The notes beneath the pieces were generated by a model that made no database searches, was not told the DNA's origin, and saw only the letters and a list, made by a program, of their open reading frames with translations. The position numbers and the translations under genes were made by a program. This document shows, piece by piece, positions 15,143 through 24,759 of a stretch of DNA of 64,000 bases (the stretch's first letter is position 1; each line of letters opens with the position of its first letter). The stretch covers positions 1 through 64,000 of the forward strand of contig CAVVAY010000013.1 of the NCBI GenBank assembly GCA_963746465.1, given 5' to 3'. Source of the DNA: CAVVAY01 sp963746465. GTDB lineage: Bacteria; Actinomycetota; Actinomycetes; JACCUZ01.

Positions 15143-17620
15143 CTACGGCGTCAGCAGGAGGCGGTGCTCCGCAGCACGCCGGACGACCGGCCTGCTGAAG
15201 CGCCACGGCGTGCGGTCGTTGCGCCGCCACAGCTGCGTCTGGTCGGTGTAGTTGTCGTGGAAGGCATGGCCGCTCGCCCCGGCATGCAGCACCCAGCGTG
15301 AGGCGTCCAGGTCGGCCAGGTCGACGACCATTCGCATCGACGGGATCCAGTCGGTGCGGTAGCCGTCATCGGCGCTCCAGCCGGTCGCGGTCACCGTCGC
15401 CTCCCCACCGCCCACCTCGACCCGGCCCCGGTTGACCAGCCACTCGATCGGTGCGACGCCCGACTGACCGAAGGTCGGGCTCTCCATCGGCAGCGCGTGC
15501 AGGTCTCCCCACTGCCAGTCCGCCGGTTCGTCGCCGAGACGGCGGGTCAGGTCGCCGTAGGCGTCGCCCATCGCGGCGACCAGGATGTCGTCGCGCGACT
15601 CGGTGGCCCCGGTCGTCGTGTCGTCCCACCACGGTGAGGTCGGGTCGTCGAGCAGACCGCTGACCACCTGCATCCAGCGGCTGCCGCCGTCCGCGCGCTG
15701 GTTGTGCGGCAGCTGGTCGTCGAAGGTGCGCGCGAGAAGGTGACGCCAGACCGCGTTGAAGAACGCCGCACCGGCCGAGTCCTCACGCTGGGTGCCGTCC
15801 CAGCGGCGTAGCAGGGCGACGGCATCGCGCGCGCGCTGCGGCGCCGTGACCCCCTCGAGCCACGGCAGCAACGCAGGCGCCAGGTTGTTCCGGGTGTCCC
15901 CCTGCAGCCGGACCAGGTCGGCGGTGGTGACGTCGCCGCGGCCGGTCAGGGCCTCCAGCCGATCGGTGATGCGCGCCGCGCGGTAGCCGAAGTCCCAGTC
16001 GTGGGTGAGGAAGACCGGGTACGCCTCCGGCACCACCGGGTTGTTGGCGGTGACCAGGAAGCCTGCCTCGGGGTCCAGCGAGCTCGGCAGCTGGTCGAAC
16101 GGCACAGTGCCCACCCACTCGTCGTCGCCGGTCCAGCCCTGGGCCGGCCAGCGCCCGTCGTACCCGCTGCGCACCGGGATCTTGCCGGGCGACTGGTAGC
16201 CGATGTGACCCGCGGTGTCGGCGAAGACGATGTTCTGCGCCGGCACCTCGAACTGGTCGGCCGCGACCCGCATCTCGTCCCAGCTGCCCGCCTGGTCGAG
16301 CGCGAACAGGGCGTCCATCGTCCGGCCAGGGGTCAGCGCCGTCCACCGCAGCGCGACCCCGTTCCCGGCGCCGGCGCGACGCCAGCGCTTGGCCACGTCG
16401 GAGAGCAGCGGCCCGTGCCGGGTGGCCCGGACCGTGATCCGCCTCGCTTCCTCACCGGCGACCGCGATGGTCTCGGTGCGGACGTCGAGCGGCACCTGCT
16501 GACCTTCGAACTCGTACGTGTCACCGGTGACCCGTTCCAGGTAGAGGTCCGCGACGTCCGGGGCCAGGTTGGTGAAGCCCCAGGCGATCTGCGTGTTGTG
16601 CCCGATGACGACACCGGGCACGCCGGAGAAGGTGAAGCCCGCGACGTCGAACGGGCAGGCATCGCTCACGGTGGTGCAGTGCAGACCCATCTGGGTCCAC
16701 ACCGACGGCAGGCTGGGACCGAGGTGCGGGTCGTTCGCGAGCAGTGGCTGGCCGGACTCGGTGTACCTCCCCGAGACCACCCAGGAGTTCGACCCGATGC
16801 CGCTGCCGTGCGGCCCGAGCAGCTCCGGCACCCGGCCGAGCAGCGCCTGCACACCGCGCAGCACCGCGGCCTCACCGGTCGTCGGCACCGCGCGCGCTGC
16901 GGACTCGGGCTGCTCCACCGGCAGGTCGGTGTCGGCGAGGATCGTCGGGTGCTCGCCGTACGGGTACGCCGGGTAGAGCTGCTCGACCTCGTCGCGGCTC
17001 AGGGTCCGGGACAGCAGCGCCCGGTCCAGCTCGTCGTCGAGGTTGCTGCGCAGGTCCCAGGCCATCGCCTTCAGCCAGGCCACCGAGTCCGCGGGCGTCC
17101 ACGGCTCGACGTGGTAGCCGCGGTTGGTCAGCGCGAGGATGCCGTGCTCGAGGCTCAGCCGGGAACCGGACCGGTGCTCGAGGTAGGCGTTGACCCCGTC
17201 GGCGTACGCCTGCAGGTACTGCAGGGTCGCCGGGGCGAGCAGCTCCAGCTCCTGCTCGGCGACCCGGCGCCAGCCGAGGGTCCGGACGAACTCGTCGGTC
17301 TCGACCTGGTCCGGCCCGAACAGCTCGGACAGCCGGCCGGCGGTGACGTGGCGGCGGAAGTCCATCTCCCAGAACCGGTCCTGGGCGTGCACGAAGCCCT
17401 GCGCACGGAACAGGTCCGCCGCGTCGTCGGCCCACAGCTGCGGCACGCCGTGCTCGTCGCGGTAGACCGTGACCTCCGCGTGGAGCCCGGCGACCGCGAG
17501 AGTCCCGTCGCGCTGCGGGAACGAACGGCGCACCGTCCAGGCGACGAAGAGGCCGGCGCCGACGGCGAGCACGAGCAGCAGCACGAGACCGCCGACCAGC
17601 ACCCGCCGCAGCCGTCGCAC
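15143..17620 (-). CDS. Penicillin acylase-family Ntn hydrolase
   Basis: Exported or membrane-anchored amidase of 825 residues. An N-terminal membrane segment (VLVGGLVLLLVLAVGAGLF, about 7-25) acts as signal or anchor. The alpha-chain-like region contains HGVPQLWADDAADLFRAQGFVHAQDR. The autocatalytic site is GSNSW with Ser277 as the expected nucleophile at the start of the beta chain, after a linker; LLANDPHLG follows as usual. Family members cleave acyl side chains from beta-lactams, homoserine lactones or other amides; the substrate cannot be told. It starts at GTG 17620, exactly 7 bp after TAGGGT (plus 17628-17633). It lies upstream of the dehydrogenase on the same strand with a 63-bp gap. 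Confidence 0.88.
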   Translation of the reverse strand: MRRLRRVLVGGLVLLLVLAVGAGLFVAWTVRRSFPQRDGTLAVAGLHAEVTVYRDEHGVPQLWADDAADLFRAQGFVHAQDRFWEMDFRRHVTAGRLSELFGPDQVETDEFVRTLGWRRVAEQELELLAPATLQYLQAYADGVNAYLEHRSGSRLSLEHGILALTNRGYHVEPWTPADSVAWLKAMAWDLRSNLDDELDRALLSRTLSRDEVEQLYPAYPYGEHPTILADTDLPVEQPESAARAVPTTGEAAVLRGVQALLGRVPELLGPHGSGIGSNSWVVSGRYTESGQPLLANDPHLGPSLPSVWTQMGLHCTTVSDACPFDVAGFTFSGVPGVVIGHNTQIAWGFTNLAPDVADLYLERVTGDTYEFEGQQVPLDVRTETIAVAGEEARRITVRATRHGPLLSDVAKRWRRAGAGNGVALRWTALTPGRTMDALFALDQAGSWDEMRVAADQFEVPAQNIVFADTAGHIGYQSPGKIPVRSGYDGRWPAQGWTGDDEWVGTVPFDQLPSSLDPEAGFLVTANNPVVPEAYPVFLTHDWDFGYRAARITDRLEALTGRGDVTTADLVRLQGDTRNNLAPALLPWLEGVTAPQRARDAVALLRRWDGTQREDSAGAAFFNAVWRHLLARTFDDQLPHNQRADGGSRWMQVVSGLLDDPTSPWWDDTTTGATESRDDILVAAMGDAYGDLTRRLGDEPADWQWGDLHALPMESPTFGQSGVAPIEWLVNRGRVEVGGGEATVTATGWSADDGYRTDWIPSMRMVVDLADLDASRWVLHAGASGHAFHDNYTDQTQLWRRNDRTPWRFSRPVVRRAAEHRLLLTP

Positions 17621-17641
17621 GGCGGCGACCCTAGCCGTCGG

Positions 17642-18343
17642 TCAGACGGCGGTCCGGAGGCGGGAGAGGTCCACTGCAGGCTCGCCGGCGGCGACCAGCT
17701 CGGCGATCCGTCGGGCGTGGTCCTCTGCGGCGGTGTGGGCGGCCTGCAGCGAGGCGGCGCCCAGGTGCCTGAGGTCGGCCATGGCGGGCACCGTCGCGGC
17801 CAGCGTCAGCTCGGCGGTGACCATCGTGACGTCCAGCTTCCATACGTCGGACAGGATGCGGCGCAGGTAGGGCTCGGCGTGGTCCCAGCCCTCGCGCGGC
17901 GTGCCGGGGCCGTAGCCACCTCCCCTGCTGTGCACGATCACGGCGTGCCGACCGGCGATCGGCTCGCCCTCGCCGGCACGCAGCGGCGACGCGGTGAAGA
18001 TGCGGTCCACCCACGCCTGCACGCTGGCCGGGTTGGACCAGTTGTACAGCGGTACGGCGAACAGGTACGCGTCCGAGGAGAGCAGCTCGTCGGTCAACGT
18101 CCCGGCCAGCTCGAGGGCTGCCCGCTGCTCCGGGCTGCGGTCCTCGGCGGGGACGAAGCGCGCGCCCACGGCCGTTCTGTCGATGAACGGGACCGGATCG
18201 GCGCCGAGGTCGCGGCGCAGCACGGTGCCGTCCGGGTGCTCGAGCGACCAGACCCGCTCGAAGGTGTCGGCCACCGAGCGGGAGACCGAGGTCGCCCCGG
18301 CCAGGCTGGCGTCGAGGCGGAACAGCTGGGGCGAGCGGGTCAT
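17642..18343 (-). CDS. FMN-dependent NADH-azoreductase-like flavodoxin-fold protein
   Basis: Cytoplasmic flavoprotein of 233 residues in the NAD(P)H dehydrogenase (quinone)/AzoR family. The N-terminal phosphate-binding loop LFRLDASLAGATSVSRSVAD matches the AzoR form (LxxxxSPRxxxSxS) with the Pro missing. The FMN-ring motif VPLYNWSNPASVQAWVDRIFTA and the conserved SRGGGYGPGTPREGWDH are present. It reduces quinones or azo compounds in family members. ATG 18343 has GAGGA just upstream on the minus strand. It lies 21 bp before the penicillin acylase start, which has its own promoter-like -10. Confidence 0.82.
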   Translation of the reverse strand: MTRSPQLFRLDASLAGATSVSRSVADTFERVWSLEHPDGTVLRRDLGADPVPFIDRTAVGARFVPAEDRSPEQRAALELAGTLTDELLSSDAYLFAVPLYNWSNPASVQAWVDRIFTASPLRAGEGEPIAGRHAVIVHSRGGGYGPGTPREGWDHAEPYLRRILSDVWKLDVTMVTAELTLAATVPAMADLRHLGAASLQAAHTAAEDHARRIAELVAAGEPAVDLSRLRTAV

Positions 18344-18412
18344 GGGTGCTCCTCGGCGGGTGCGGGACGAACAGATCACCCGTAGAAGATTGCCGCAGCA
18401 ATTATTGTTCCC

Positions 18413-18943
18413 TCAAAGGTCTGTCGTCTCGACCGGCCCCCCGAAGGCGATCGCCGCCGCCTGGGCCCGGAGGCGCTCCGCCACGTCGGACTGCTCCTGT
18501 GCCCGGCTGAGCAACCGGTCCAGCTCGGCCACCGTCAGCCGCTCGTCCCCGTCCGCCAGCGACCGCATCGCCCGCCACAACCCCGCCTTGGCCTCGATGC
18601 CGAGCCGCAGGCCCTCGGTCTCGATCACGGCCGCGAGGGGTGTCCGGCTGACCACGCTTCCGTTGAGCTTGAGCCGGCCGACCTTCTCGGCCAGCCACCC
18701 GGCGTACACCTTGTACGTGGAGACGCCGACGCCCAACCGGGCCATCAGCGCCTTGAGCGTCTCCCGGTCCTGCGCGATCTCCTCCGCCAGCGCGTGCAAC
18801 GGCGGCCCGAGGGGAGACGCCTGCTCCGCCGCCGCCGCCCGGCGGGCCAGCTCCAGGCCTCCGGTGGCACCGGCAAGGTGGTCGTTCAGATAGATGCCCA
18901 ACGCGGAGTCCTGGGCATCGGTGCGAGGGCTGGGCACAGTCAT
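18413..18943 (-). CDS. Conserved hypothetical helical protein
   Basis: A protein of 176 residues, nearly all alpha-helical and soluble, with the look of a four-helix bundle (GIYLNDHLAGATGGLELARRAAAAE, ALAEEIAQDRETLKALMARLGV). The motif LNDHLAGATGGLELARR recurs in actinobacterial hypotheticals I remember, but no function is established. Carboxylate and His residues for a ferritin-like site (NDHLAG..., E...E) are partly present, so a ferritin-like fold is possible but unproven. GGAAGGA precedes ATG 18943 at 5 bp. Confidence 0.7.
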   Translation of the reverse strand: MTVPSPRTDAQDSALGIYLNDHLAGATGGLELARRAAAAEQASPLGPPLHALAEEIAQDRETLKALMARLGVGVSTYKVYAGWLAEKVGRLKLNGSVVSRTPLAAVIETEGLRLGIEAKAGLWRAMRSLADGDERLTVAELDRLLSRAQEQSDVAERLRAQAAAIAFGGPVETTDL

Positions 18944-18984
18944 CGGATCCTTCCGGGAGGCGGGTGCTCCTCACGTCCTGCCCG

Positions 18985-20124
18985 CTATCCCGCGTCACGC
19001 ACCTCCCCCGTCGCGGCCTCGCCCGCGTCGCCGACGTGGCCCGCCGGCAGCATGCCCAGGTCGCGTCGGACCGCGTGGCTGATCTGCCGCAGGTAGTCCG
19101 GCGGCACCATCCGGTCCATGCTCTCCAGCAGCAGCTCGGCCATCGCGTAGCCCGGTTCGCAGCGCACCGCCCGTTCGGCGGCCACGGCTGCCAGGGCACC
19201 GTTGCCGGCGGCGTAGGCGACCCAGCCCAGGACCGTGCAGACCGGCGCCGCGTCCAGGTCGTCGGCCTGGCGGACCAGAGCACCGAGCAGGTCGAGCAGC
19301 GACGCGGCGTCGTCGTCCAGGACGGCGGTCATGGCGGCGTCCCGACACGTCTTGTCGTGCAGGCCGAGGACGACGAGCGCGGCGTCCTCGGGCAGCAGCC
19401 GCCGGTCGCCGCGCTCCCACCGGAGGCGCAGCGCCTGCAGCAGGGCAGCCGTCACCGCCCGCGGACCGTCCGGTCCTGCGTCGTCCTGCCCGGCTGCCAT
19501 CAGCACCTGCTCGGCCTCGACTGCGGCCTGCTCGCGCACTGCGCGGGCCACGGCGTGGTCGGAGGGCTCGATGCTGCGACGCAGCGCGTCCCGGTCGGCC
19601 AGCACCACCTCACCCTGCGCGACCGCCTCGACCGCGTAACGGACCGTGGCCTCGGTCGGCTCGGCCGGCAGGGGCGTCCCCGCCGGCGGGCAGCAGACCG
19701 GGTCGTGACACAGGTAGGACCACCAGCGGTCGCCGGTGACCAGCAGCGCCTCCTGCAGGTCGATGCCCCGATCGGCCAACGCCTGACGCAACGCCCCCAC
19801 CAGCCCGGACCGCGCGAGCCGACCGCGACGCGGCCGGGACCGTGCGCCGGTGTAGACCACCAGCACCGCCGCCGAGCCGCCCACGTGCGCAACCCGCTCG
19901 GCGACCTCGGCGGCCACCACCTCCTCCTCGGTCGCCGTCGGCAGGTCGAGGCGCAGCACCAGCCGATCGCGCCGGCGCTGCCCCTCGAGGCAGACGACGA
20001 CCAGGCTCTCGGTGGGGTGGAAGCCGAGCCGGTAGGGCAGCACGCCGAGGATGTCGGCCGGCCCGCGCAGCCGGACCACCGAGGGGAGCAGGTCGTCACG
20101 GCAGGCACCCGGGTCGTCGTCCAT
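18985..20124 (-). CDS. DUF4192 domain-containing protein
   Basis: Cytoplasmic protein of 379 residues that matches DUF4192, an actinobacterial family of unknown function. The diagnostic N-terminal stretch is present (RLRGPADILGVLPYRLGFHPTESLVVVCL), followed by the central WWSYLCHDPVCCPPAGTPLP and a helical C-terminal part (LAWVAYAAGNGALAAVAAERA-like) that resembles TPR-type repeats. ATG 20124 is chosen because the family starts here; CAGGCT lies 7 bp before it, a weak leaderless -10. No functional link to neighbours is visible. Confidence 0.88.
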   Translation of the reverse strand: MDDDPGACRDDLLPSVVRLRGPADILGVLPYRLGFHPTESLVVVCLEGQRRRDRLVLRLDLPTATEEEVVAAEVAERVAHVGGSAAVLVVYTGARSRPRRGRLARSGLVGALRQALADRGIDLQEALLVTGDRWWSYLCHDPVCCPPAGTPLPAEPTEATVRYAVEAVAQGEVVLADRDALRRSIEPSDHAVARAVREQAAVEAEQVLMAAGQDDAGPDGPRAVTAALLQALRLRWERGDRRLLPEDAALVVLGLHDKTCRDAAMTAVLDDDAASLLDLLGALVRQADDLDAAPVCTVLGWVAYAAGNGALAAVAAERAVRCEPGYAMAELLLESMDRMVPPDYLRQISHAVRRDLGMLPAGHVGDAGEAATGEVRDAG

Positions 20125-20236
20125 GTCCTCGAGCCTGGGTGCATGGGAGGGTGCAGCCGGGCCGCGGCAGCGGACCCGTGGACAGACCCGGCCTGTGGAC
20201 GACCAGCCGGTCCGAGCGAGAGCGGGAGACGACGCC

Positions 20237-21889
20237 GTGGACGCGGACGTGATCGTCGTGGGTGCCGGGCTGGCCGGCCTGGTGGCGACCGCGGAGCTGG
20301 CGGACGCCGGGCGCCGGGTCCTGCTGCTCGACCAGGAGAACGAGGCCAACCTCGGTGGGCAGGCGTTCTGGTCGCTGGGCGGGCTGTTCCTCGTCGACTC
20401 CCCCGAGCAGCGCCGGATGGGCGTCCACGACTCGTTCGACCTCGCGTGGCAGGACTGGCAGGGAACCGCGGGCTTCGACCGCGAACGTGAGGACCGCTGG
20501 CCGCGGCGGTGGGCCCGGGCGTACGTCGAGTGGGCGGCCGGTGAGAAGCGGTCCTGGCTGCACGACCAGGGCATGCGGTGGTTCCCGGTCGTCGGCTGGG
20601 CCGAGCGCGGCGGCTACGACGCGGAAGGTCCGGGCAACTCGGTCCCCCGCTTCCACGTCACCTGGGGCACCGGGCCGGGGGTGATGGAGCCGTTCGAGCG
20701 CCGGGTCCGGGAGCACGTCGCCAGCGGCCGGATCGCCCTGCGGCACCGCCACCGGGTCGACGGCCTCACGTCGACAGCGGGCACGGTCGACGGCGTGCGG
20801 GGGACGCTGCTCGAGCAGTCCACGCTGGGCCGCGGCTTCGCCTCGTCCCGCACGGCCGCGGGCGACTTCGAGCTGCACGCGCAGGCCGTGGTCGTCACCT
20901 CGGGCGGCATCGGCGCCAACCACGATCTGGTGAAGGCGGCCTGGCCGGACCGGCTGGGCGCGTACCCCGAGGGCATGCTGACCGGCGTACCAGCCCATGT
21001 CGACGGCCGGATGCTCGCCATCACCGAGGACGCCGGCGCGAGCATCGTCAACCGGGACCGGATGTGGCACTACACCGAGGGCGTGACCAACTGGGACCCG
21101 ATCTGGCCCGGCCACGGCATCCGGATCCTGCCCGGCCCGTCGTCGCTGTGGCTGGACGCGACCGGGCACCGGCTGCCGGTCCCGCTGTTCCCCGGGTTCG
21201 ACACGCTGGGCACCCTGGCCCACATCCAGCGCACCGGGCACGCCTACACCTGGTTCGTGCTGACCCAGAAGATCATCGAGAAGGAGTTCGCGCTCTCCGG
21301 CTCGGAGCAGAACCCGGACCTCACCGACCGGGACATGCGTCAGGTGCTCGCCCGGATCAGGCCCGGCGCACCTGGCCCGGTCGAGAAGTTCAAGCAGCAC
21401 GGCGTCGACTTCGTGGTCCGGAACGACCTGCGCTCCCTGGTCGACGGGATGAACGCCCTCACCGACTCGCCGTTGCTCGTCGTCGACGACGTCGAGCGCG
21501 CGGTGCTCGCCCGCGACCGCGAGATGGCGAACCCGTTCACCAAGGACCTGCAGGTCACGGCGCTGCGCGGTGCCCGGCGCTACCGCGGCGACAAGCTGGT
21601 CCGGGTCGCGTCGCCGCACCGTCTGCTCGACCCGAAGGCCGGCCCGCTGATCGCGGTCAAGCTGCACCTGCTCACCCGCAAGACCCTCGGCGGCCTGGAG
21701 ACCGATCTGTCCGCGCGGGTGCTTCGGCCCGACGGCGAGCCGCTGCCCGGCGTGTACGCGGCCGGCGAGGTGGCCGGCTTCGGCGGCGGCGGGATGCACG
21801 GCTACCGCGCGCTGGAAGGCACCTTCCTCGGCGGCTGCCTGTTCTCCGGCCGGACGGCGGGCAGGTCCGCCGCGAGCGCGACCGCCTGA
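20237..21889 (+). CDS. FAD-binding dehydrogenase, KstD/fumarate reductase flavoprotein family
   Basis: Flavoprotein of 550 residues. The N-terminal FAD motif is VIVVGAGLAGLVATAELADAG with LLLDQE, and the C-terminal FAD-binding segment GVYAAGEVAGFGGGGMHG is intact. The family (fumarate reductase/3-ketosteroid-1-dehydrogenase relatives) oxidises C-C bonds. This subgroup, usually annotated simply as FAD-binding dehydrogenase, has the early block QAFWSLGGLFLVDSPEQRRMG, but its substrate is unknown. No steroid-degradation genes are nearby. It starts at GTG 20237, with AGCGGGAG just upstream. It is divergent from the DUF4192 gene. Confidence 0.84.
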   Translation: MDADVIVVGAGLAGLVATAELADAGRRVLLLDQENEANLGGQAFWSLGGLFLVDSPEQRRMGVHDSFDLAWQDWQGTAGFDREREDRWPRRWARAYVEWAAGEKRSWLHDQGMRWFPVVGWAERGGYDAEGPGNSVPRFHVTWGTGPGVMEPFERRVREHVASGRIALRHRHRVDGLTSTAGTVDGVRGTLLEQSTLGRGFASSRTAAGDFELHAQAVVVTSGGIGANHDLVKAAWPDRLGAYPEGMLTGVPAHVDGRMLAITEDAGASIVNRDRMWHYTEGVTNWDPIWPGHGIRILPGPSSLWLDATGHRLPVPLFPGFDTLGTLAHIQRTGHAYTWFVLTQKIIEKEFALSGSEQNPDLTDRDMRQVLARIRPGAPGPVEKFKQHGVDFVVRNDLRSLVDGMNALTDSPLLVVDDVERAVLARDREMANPFTKDLQVTALRGARRYRGDKLVRVASPHRLLDPKAGPLIAVKLHLLTRKTLGGLETDLSARVLRPDGEPLPGVYAAGEVAGFGGGGMHGYRALEGTFLGGCLFSGRTAGRSAASATA

Positions 21890-21955
21890 CGCTTTTCGGG
21901 GCGGCCGACGTGGGTACCCGACCGGCGTAGGACGCTCCCGGGTGGAGGAGGAGTC

Positions 21956-22321
21956 ATGTCGGTCCCACGTTTCCAGGACCTGCCGCTGGCCGACCGCGAC
22001 CGTGAGTGGGACGGCACCGCCGCCGAGAAGCGGGTGCGGGCCTGGGCCGGGGCAGAGAACGAGCCCAACGCGAAGTACCGCGACGCCCATGTCTGGTACG
22101 ACGACTCGGCGCCGGAGAACTTCGGCAGCTACAAGCTGCTCGTCGCCGACGTGGTGGGCGGGAAGCTCGTCGCGGTGCCGCGTGGCGTGATGGCCGCCGG
22201 TGCCGTGATGCAGGGGTCCCGTGGCGGGGTCGACCTGCCGCGCGACGAGATTCCGCGCGTCAAGGGCCACCTGGCGAAGTACTACGCGAAGATGGGCGAC
22301 GAGCCGCCCTGGGACCGCTGA
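21956..22321 (+). CDS. Conserved small protein of unknown function
   Basis: Soluble acidic-basic mixed protein of 121 residues. Recognisable blocks are LPLADRDREWDGTAAEKRVRAWAG, FGSYKLLVADVVGGKLVAVPRG and a C-terminal RVKGHLAKYYAKMGDEPPW. I have seen this arrangement in actinobacterial hypotheticals and in phage-related contexts, but cannot give a function. A strong ribosome-binding site (GGAGGAGG) precedes the ATG. No phage genes are adjacent. Confidence 0.72.
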   Translation: MSVPRFQDLPLADRDREWDGTAAEKRVRAWAGAENEPNAKYRDAHVWYDDSAPENFGSYKLLVADVVGGKLVAVPRGVMAAGAVMQGSRGGVDLPRDEIPRVKGHLAKYYAKMGDEPPWDR

Positions 22322-22367
22322 CCGCTCCTGTGATGGGCGCCCCCGACCGGATCCGTAGGCTCAGGTC

Positions 22368-23354
22368 ATGGAGTCACGACAGCTCGGTAGGACCGGCCGG
22401 CAGGTCTCGGTCATCGGCCTCGGCTGCTGGCAGCTGGGCGCCGACTGGGGAGACGTCGGCGAGGATGACGCCCTGGCCGTGCTGCACGCGGCGCTGGACG
22501 CCGGCGTCACGTTCTTGGACACCGCCGACGTGTACGGCGACGGGCGCAGCGAGTCGCTGGTCGGCCGGGCGCTGCGCGAGCGGGCCGACGCCGGCGTCAC
22601 GGTGGCGACCAAGATGGGTCGCCGCGCGGACCCGCATGTCGCCGGTGCCTTCACGCTCGAGGCGTTCCGGGGCTGGCTCGACCGCAGCCGGCGCAACCTC
22701 GGCGTCGACACCGTCGACCTGGTGCAGCTGCACTGCCCGCCCTCCGCGGTCTTCGCCGACGACCGGGTGTTCGACGCCCTCGACACCTTGGTCGACGAGC
22801 AGGTGATCGCGGCCTACGGCGTCTCGGTCGAGACCGTCGACGAGGCGCTGGCAGCGATCGCCCGACCGCGGCTGGCCACCGTGCAGATCATCCTCAACGC
22901 GTTCCGCCGCAAGCCGCTCGAGCGGGTGCTCCCTGCTGCTCGCGAGGCCGGGGTCGGCATCATCGCGCGGGTGCCGTTGGCCTCCGGCCTGCTCACCGGC
23001 AAGTACGACGAGAGCACGACGTTCGCCGCGGACGACCACCGGACGTTCAACCGGTCCGGCGAGGCGTTCGACGTCGGCGAGACGTTCAGCGGCGTGCCGT
23101 TCGACGTCGGTCTGCGGGCGGCCCGCAAGGTCTCGGCCCTGACGCCGGACGGCGCCACCACCGCCCAGCTGGCGCTGCGCTGGATCATCGACCAGCCGGG
23201 GGTGAGCACGGTGATCCCCGGTGCCCGCAACGCCGGCCAGGCGCGCGCCAACGCGGCTGCCGCCGACCTGGCGGCGCTGCCCGCGGAGAGCCTCGAGGAG
23301 CTGCGCCAGGTCTACGACACCGACATCCGGGAGCACGTGCACTCCCGGTGGTGA
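22368..23354 (+). CDS. Aldo/keto reductase
   Basis: NADPH-dependent oxidoreductase of 328 residues with a TIM-barrel fold. Catalytic-tetrad residues are visible: DTADVYGDGRSE (Asp and Tyr), TKMGRR (Lys region) and LVQLHCPP (His). The cofactor-binding end is intact (STVIPGARNAGQARAN). It resembles the AKR11/YqkF-like group that handles sugar or general carbonyl compounds; the substrate is unknown. The ATG follows TAGGCT (22356-22361) by 6 bp, so it is probably transcribed leaderless. It converges on the arabinose-transport operon. Confidence 0.88.
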   Translation: MESRQLGRTGRQVSVIGLGCWQLGADWGDVGEDDALAVLHAALDAGVTFLDTADVYGDGRSESLVGRALRERADAGVTVATKMGRRADPHVAGAFTLEAFRGWLDRSRRNLGVDTVDLVQLHCPPSAVFADDRVFDALDTLVDEQVIAAYGVSVETVDEALAAIARPRLATVQIILNAFRRKPLERVLPAAREAGVGIIARVPLASGLLTGKYDESTTFAADDHRTFNRSGEAFDVGETFSGVPFDVGLRAARKVSALTPDGATTAQLALRWIIDQPGVSTVIPGARNAGQARANAAAADLAALPAESLEELRQVYDTDIREHVHSRW

Positions 23355-23367
23355 GCCGGGTCGGCCG

Positions 23368-24759
23368 CTAGCGGGTCTCGGCCGGCTGGTCGCTGTCGTC
23401 CAGGTCGGGCGGCAGGTCCTGGGGCAGGGTGGGCGCACCCGACGGGACGGCCGACCGGCTGCTGTCGGTGCCCATCAGGGCCGCGTCGGTCGCCACCGGG
23501 GCGGCGGCGCCGGTGGGTTTCGGCGCGCCTCGGCCGATCGCGGTGAGCATCATCCCGATGAACGACGGGCGGCCCTGCATCTTCGAGCGGACGTCGAAGG
23601 CCACCGCCAGCAGCAGGACCATGCCCTTGATGATCTGGACGAAGTTCGAGTCGACGCTGAGGTTGGCCAGACCGAGGTTCAGCACGCCCATCACCAGGCC
23701 ACCGATCATCGACCCGAGCACGGTGCCGACCCCGCCGGCCACCGCGGCACCGCCGATGAAGACCGCGGCGATCGCGTCCAGCTCGAAGCCGGTGCCGTCC
23801 TTGGGGTTGGCCGCGTTGAGGTAGGCGGTGAACACCATGCCGGCCACGCCGGAGAGCAGCCCCATGTTGACCATCACCAGGAAGTCGACCCGCCTGGTGT
23901 CGACGCCGGACAGCCGAGCCGCGTTGGCGTTGCCGCCGACCGAGTAGACGTGCCGGCCGAACACCGTGCGGCTCATGATGAAGCTGTAGAGCACGACCAG
24001 GCCGCCGAGGATCAGGCCGACGACCGGGACGCCCTTGTAGGACGCCAGGATCAGGGCGAAGGCCATGATGGCCGCCCCGGCGAGGGCGAGCTTGATGACG
24101 CTCAGCGCCATCGGCGGCACGGCCATGTCGTGGCTGGCGAGGTCGGCCCGCTTGCGCAGCTCGAGCCAGACCAGCAGCAGGATCAGCGCGAGGGCGATGA
24201 CCAGGGTCGGGTTGTGGTAGCCGGTGTCCGGACCCATGTCGGGGATGTAGCCGTTCGCGATGACCTGGAAGCCCTCTGGGACCCCCACGCTGGACGCGTC
24301 GAGCATCATCAGGTCGAGGCCGCGGAACAGGAGCATGCCGGCCAGCGTGACGATGAACGCGGGGATGCCGACGTACGCGACCCAGTAGCCCTGCCACATG
24401 CCGACGAGGATGCCGACGAGGATGCCGAGCACGATCGCCGCCGGCCATGGCAGGTCGTAGCGGTCCATGCTGATCGCCACGGTCGCACCGACGAACGCGG
24501 CGACCGAACCGACCGACAGGTCGATGTGGCCGGCGATGATCACCATCACCATGCCGATGGCCAGGATGAGGATGTAGCCGTTCTGGACGAGCAGGCTGGT
24601 GACGTTGCGCGGCTGCAGGAACAGCCCGTCGGTCAGCACCTGGAACAGCAGGACGAGGAGCAGCAGGGCGATGATCATCCCGTACTGCCGCACGTTGCCG
24701 CCCATGGCCTTGCGGGCCTGGCTGACGAGGGACTCCTTCGTCACGGTCTCGGAGGTCAT
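23368..24759 (-). CDS. Sugar ABC transporter permease, GguB/XylH-like
   Basis: Inner-membrane permease of 463 residues in the CUT2 (ribose/xylose-type) family, with about ten or more hydrophobic segments and the conserved GHIDLSVGSVAAF and GTVLGSMIGGLVMGVLNLGL motifs. It is longer than RbsC and has the inserted cytoplasmic loop between segments (YIPDMGPDTGYHNP) typical of XylH/GguB. The C-terminal 60 residues form a Pro/Ala/Asp-rich disordered tail. It is the last gene of the arabinose operon; its ATG overlaps the ATPase stop by 4 bp. L-arabinose import is inferred from the linked araBDA genes. Confidence 0.88.
   Translation of the reverse strand: MTSETVTKESLVSQARKAMGGNVRQYGMIIALLLLVLLFQVLTDGLFLQPRNVTSLLVQNGYILILAIGMVMVIIAGHIDLSVGSVAAFVGATVAISMDRYDLPWPAAIVLGILVGILVGMWQGYWVAYVGIPAFIVTLAGMLLFRGLDLMMLDASSVGVPEGFQVIANGYIPDMGPDTGYHNPTLVIALALILLLVWLELRKRADLASHDMAVPPMALSVIKLALAGAAIMAFALILASYKGVPVVGLILGGLVVLYSFIMSRTVFGRHVYSVGGNANAARLSGVDTRRVDFLVMVNMGLLSGVAGMVFTAYLNAANPKDGTGFELDAIAAVFIGGAAVAGGVGTVLGSMIGGLVMGVLNLGLANLSVDSNFVQIIKGMVLLLAVAFDVRSKMQGRPSFIGMMLTAIGRGAPKPTGAAAPVATDAALMGTDSSRSAVPSGAPTLPQDLPPDLDDSDQPAETR

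Noticed and set aside
20237..21889. 3-ketosteroid-1-dehydrogenase (kstD)
   Set aside because: The flavoprotein fold matches, but the N-terminal block and the absence of any steroid-degradation gene nearby do not justify the specific name.
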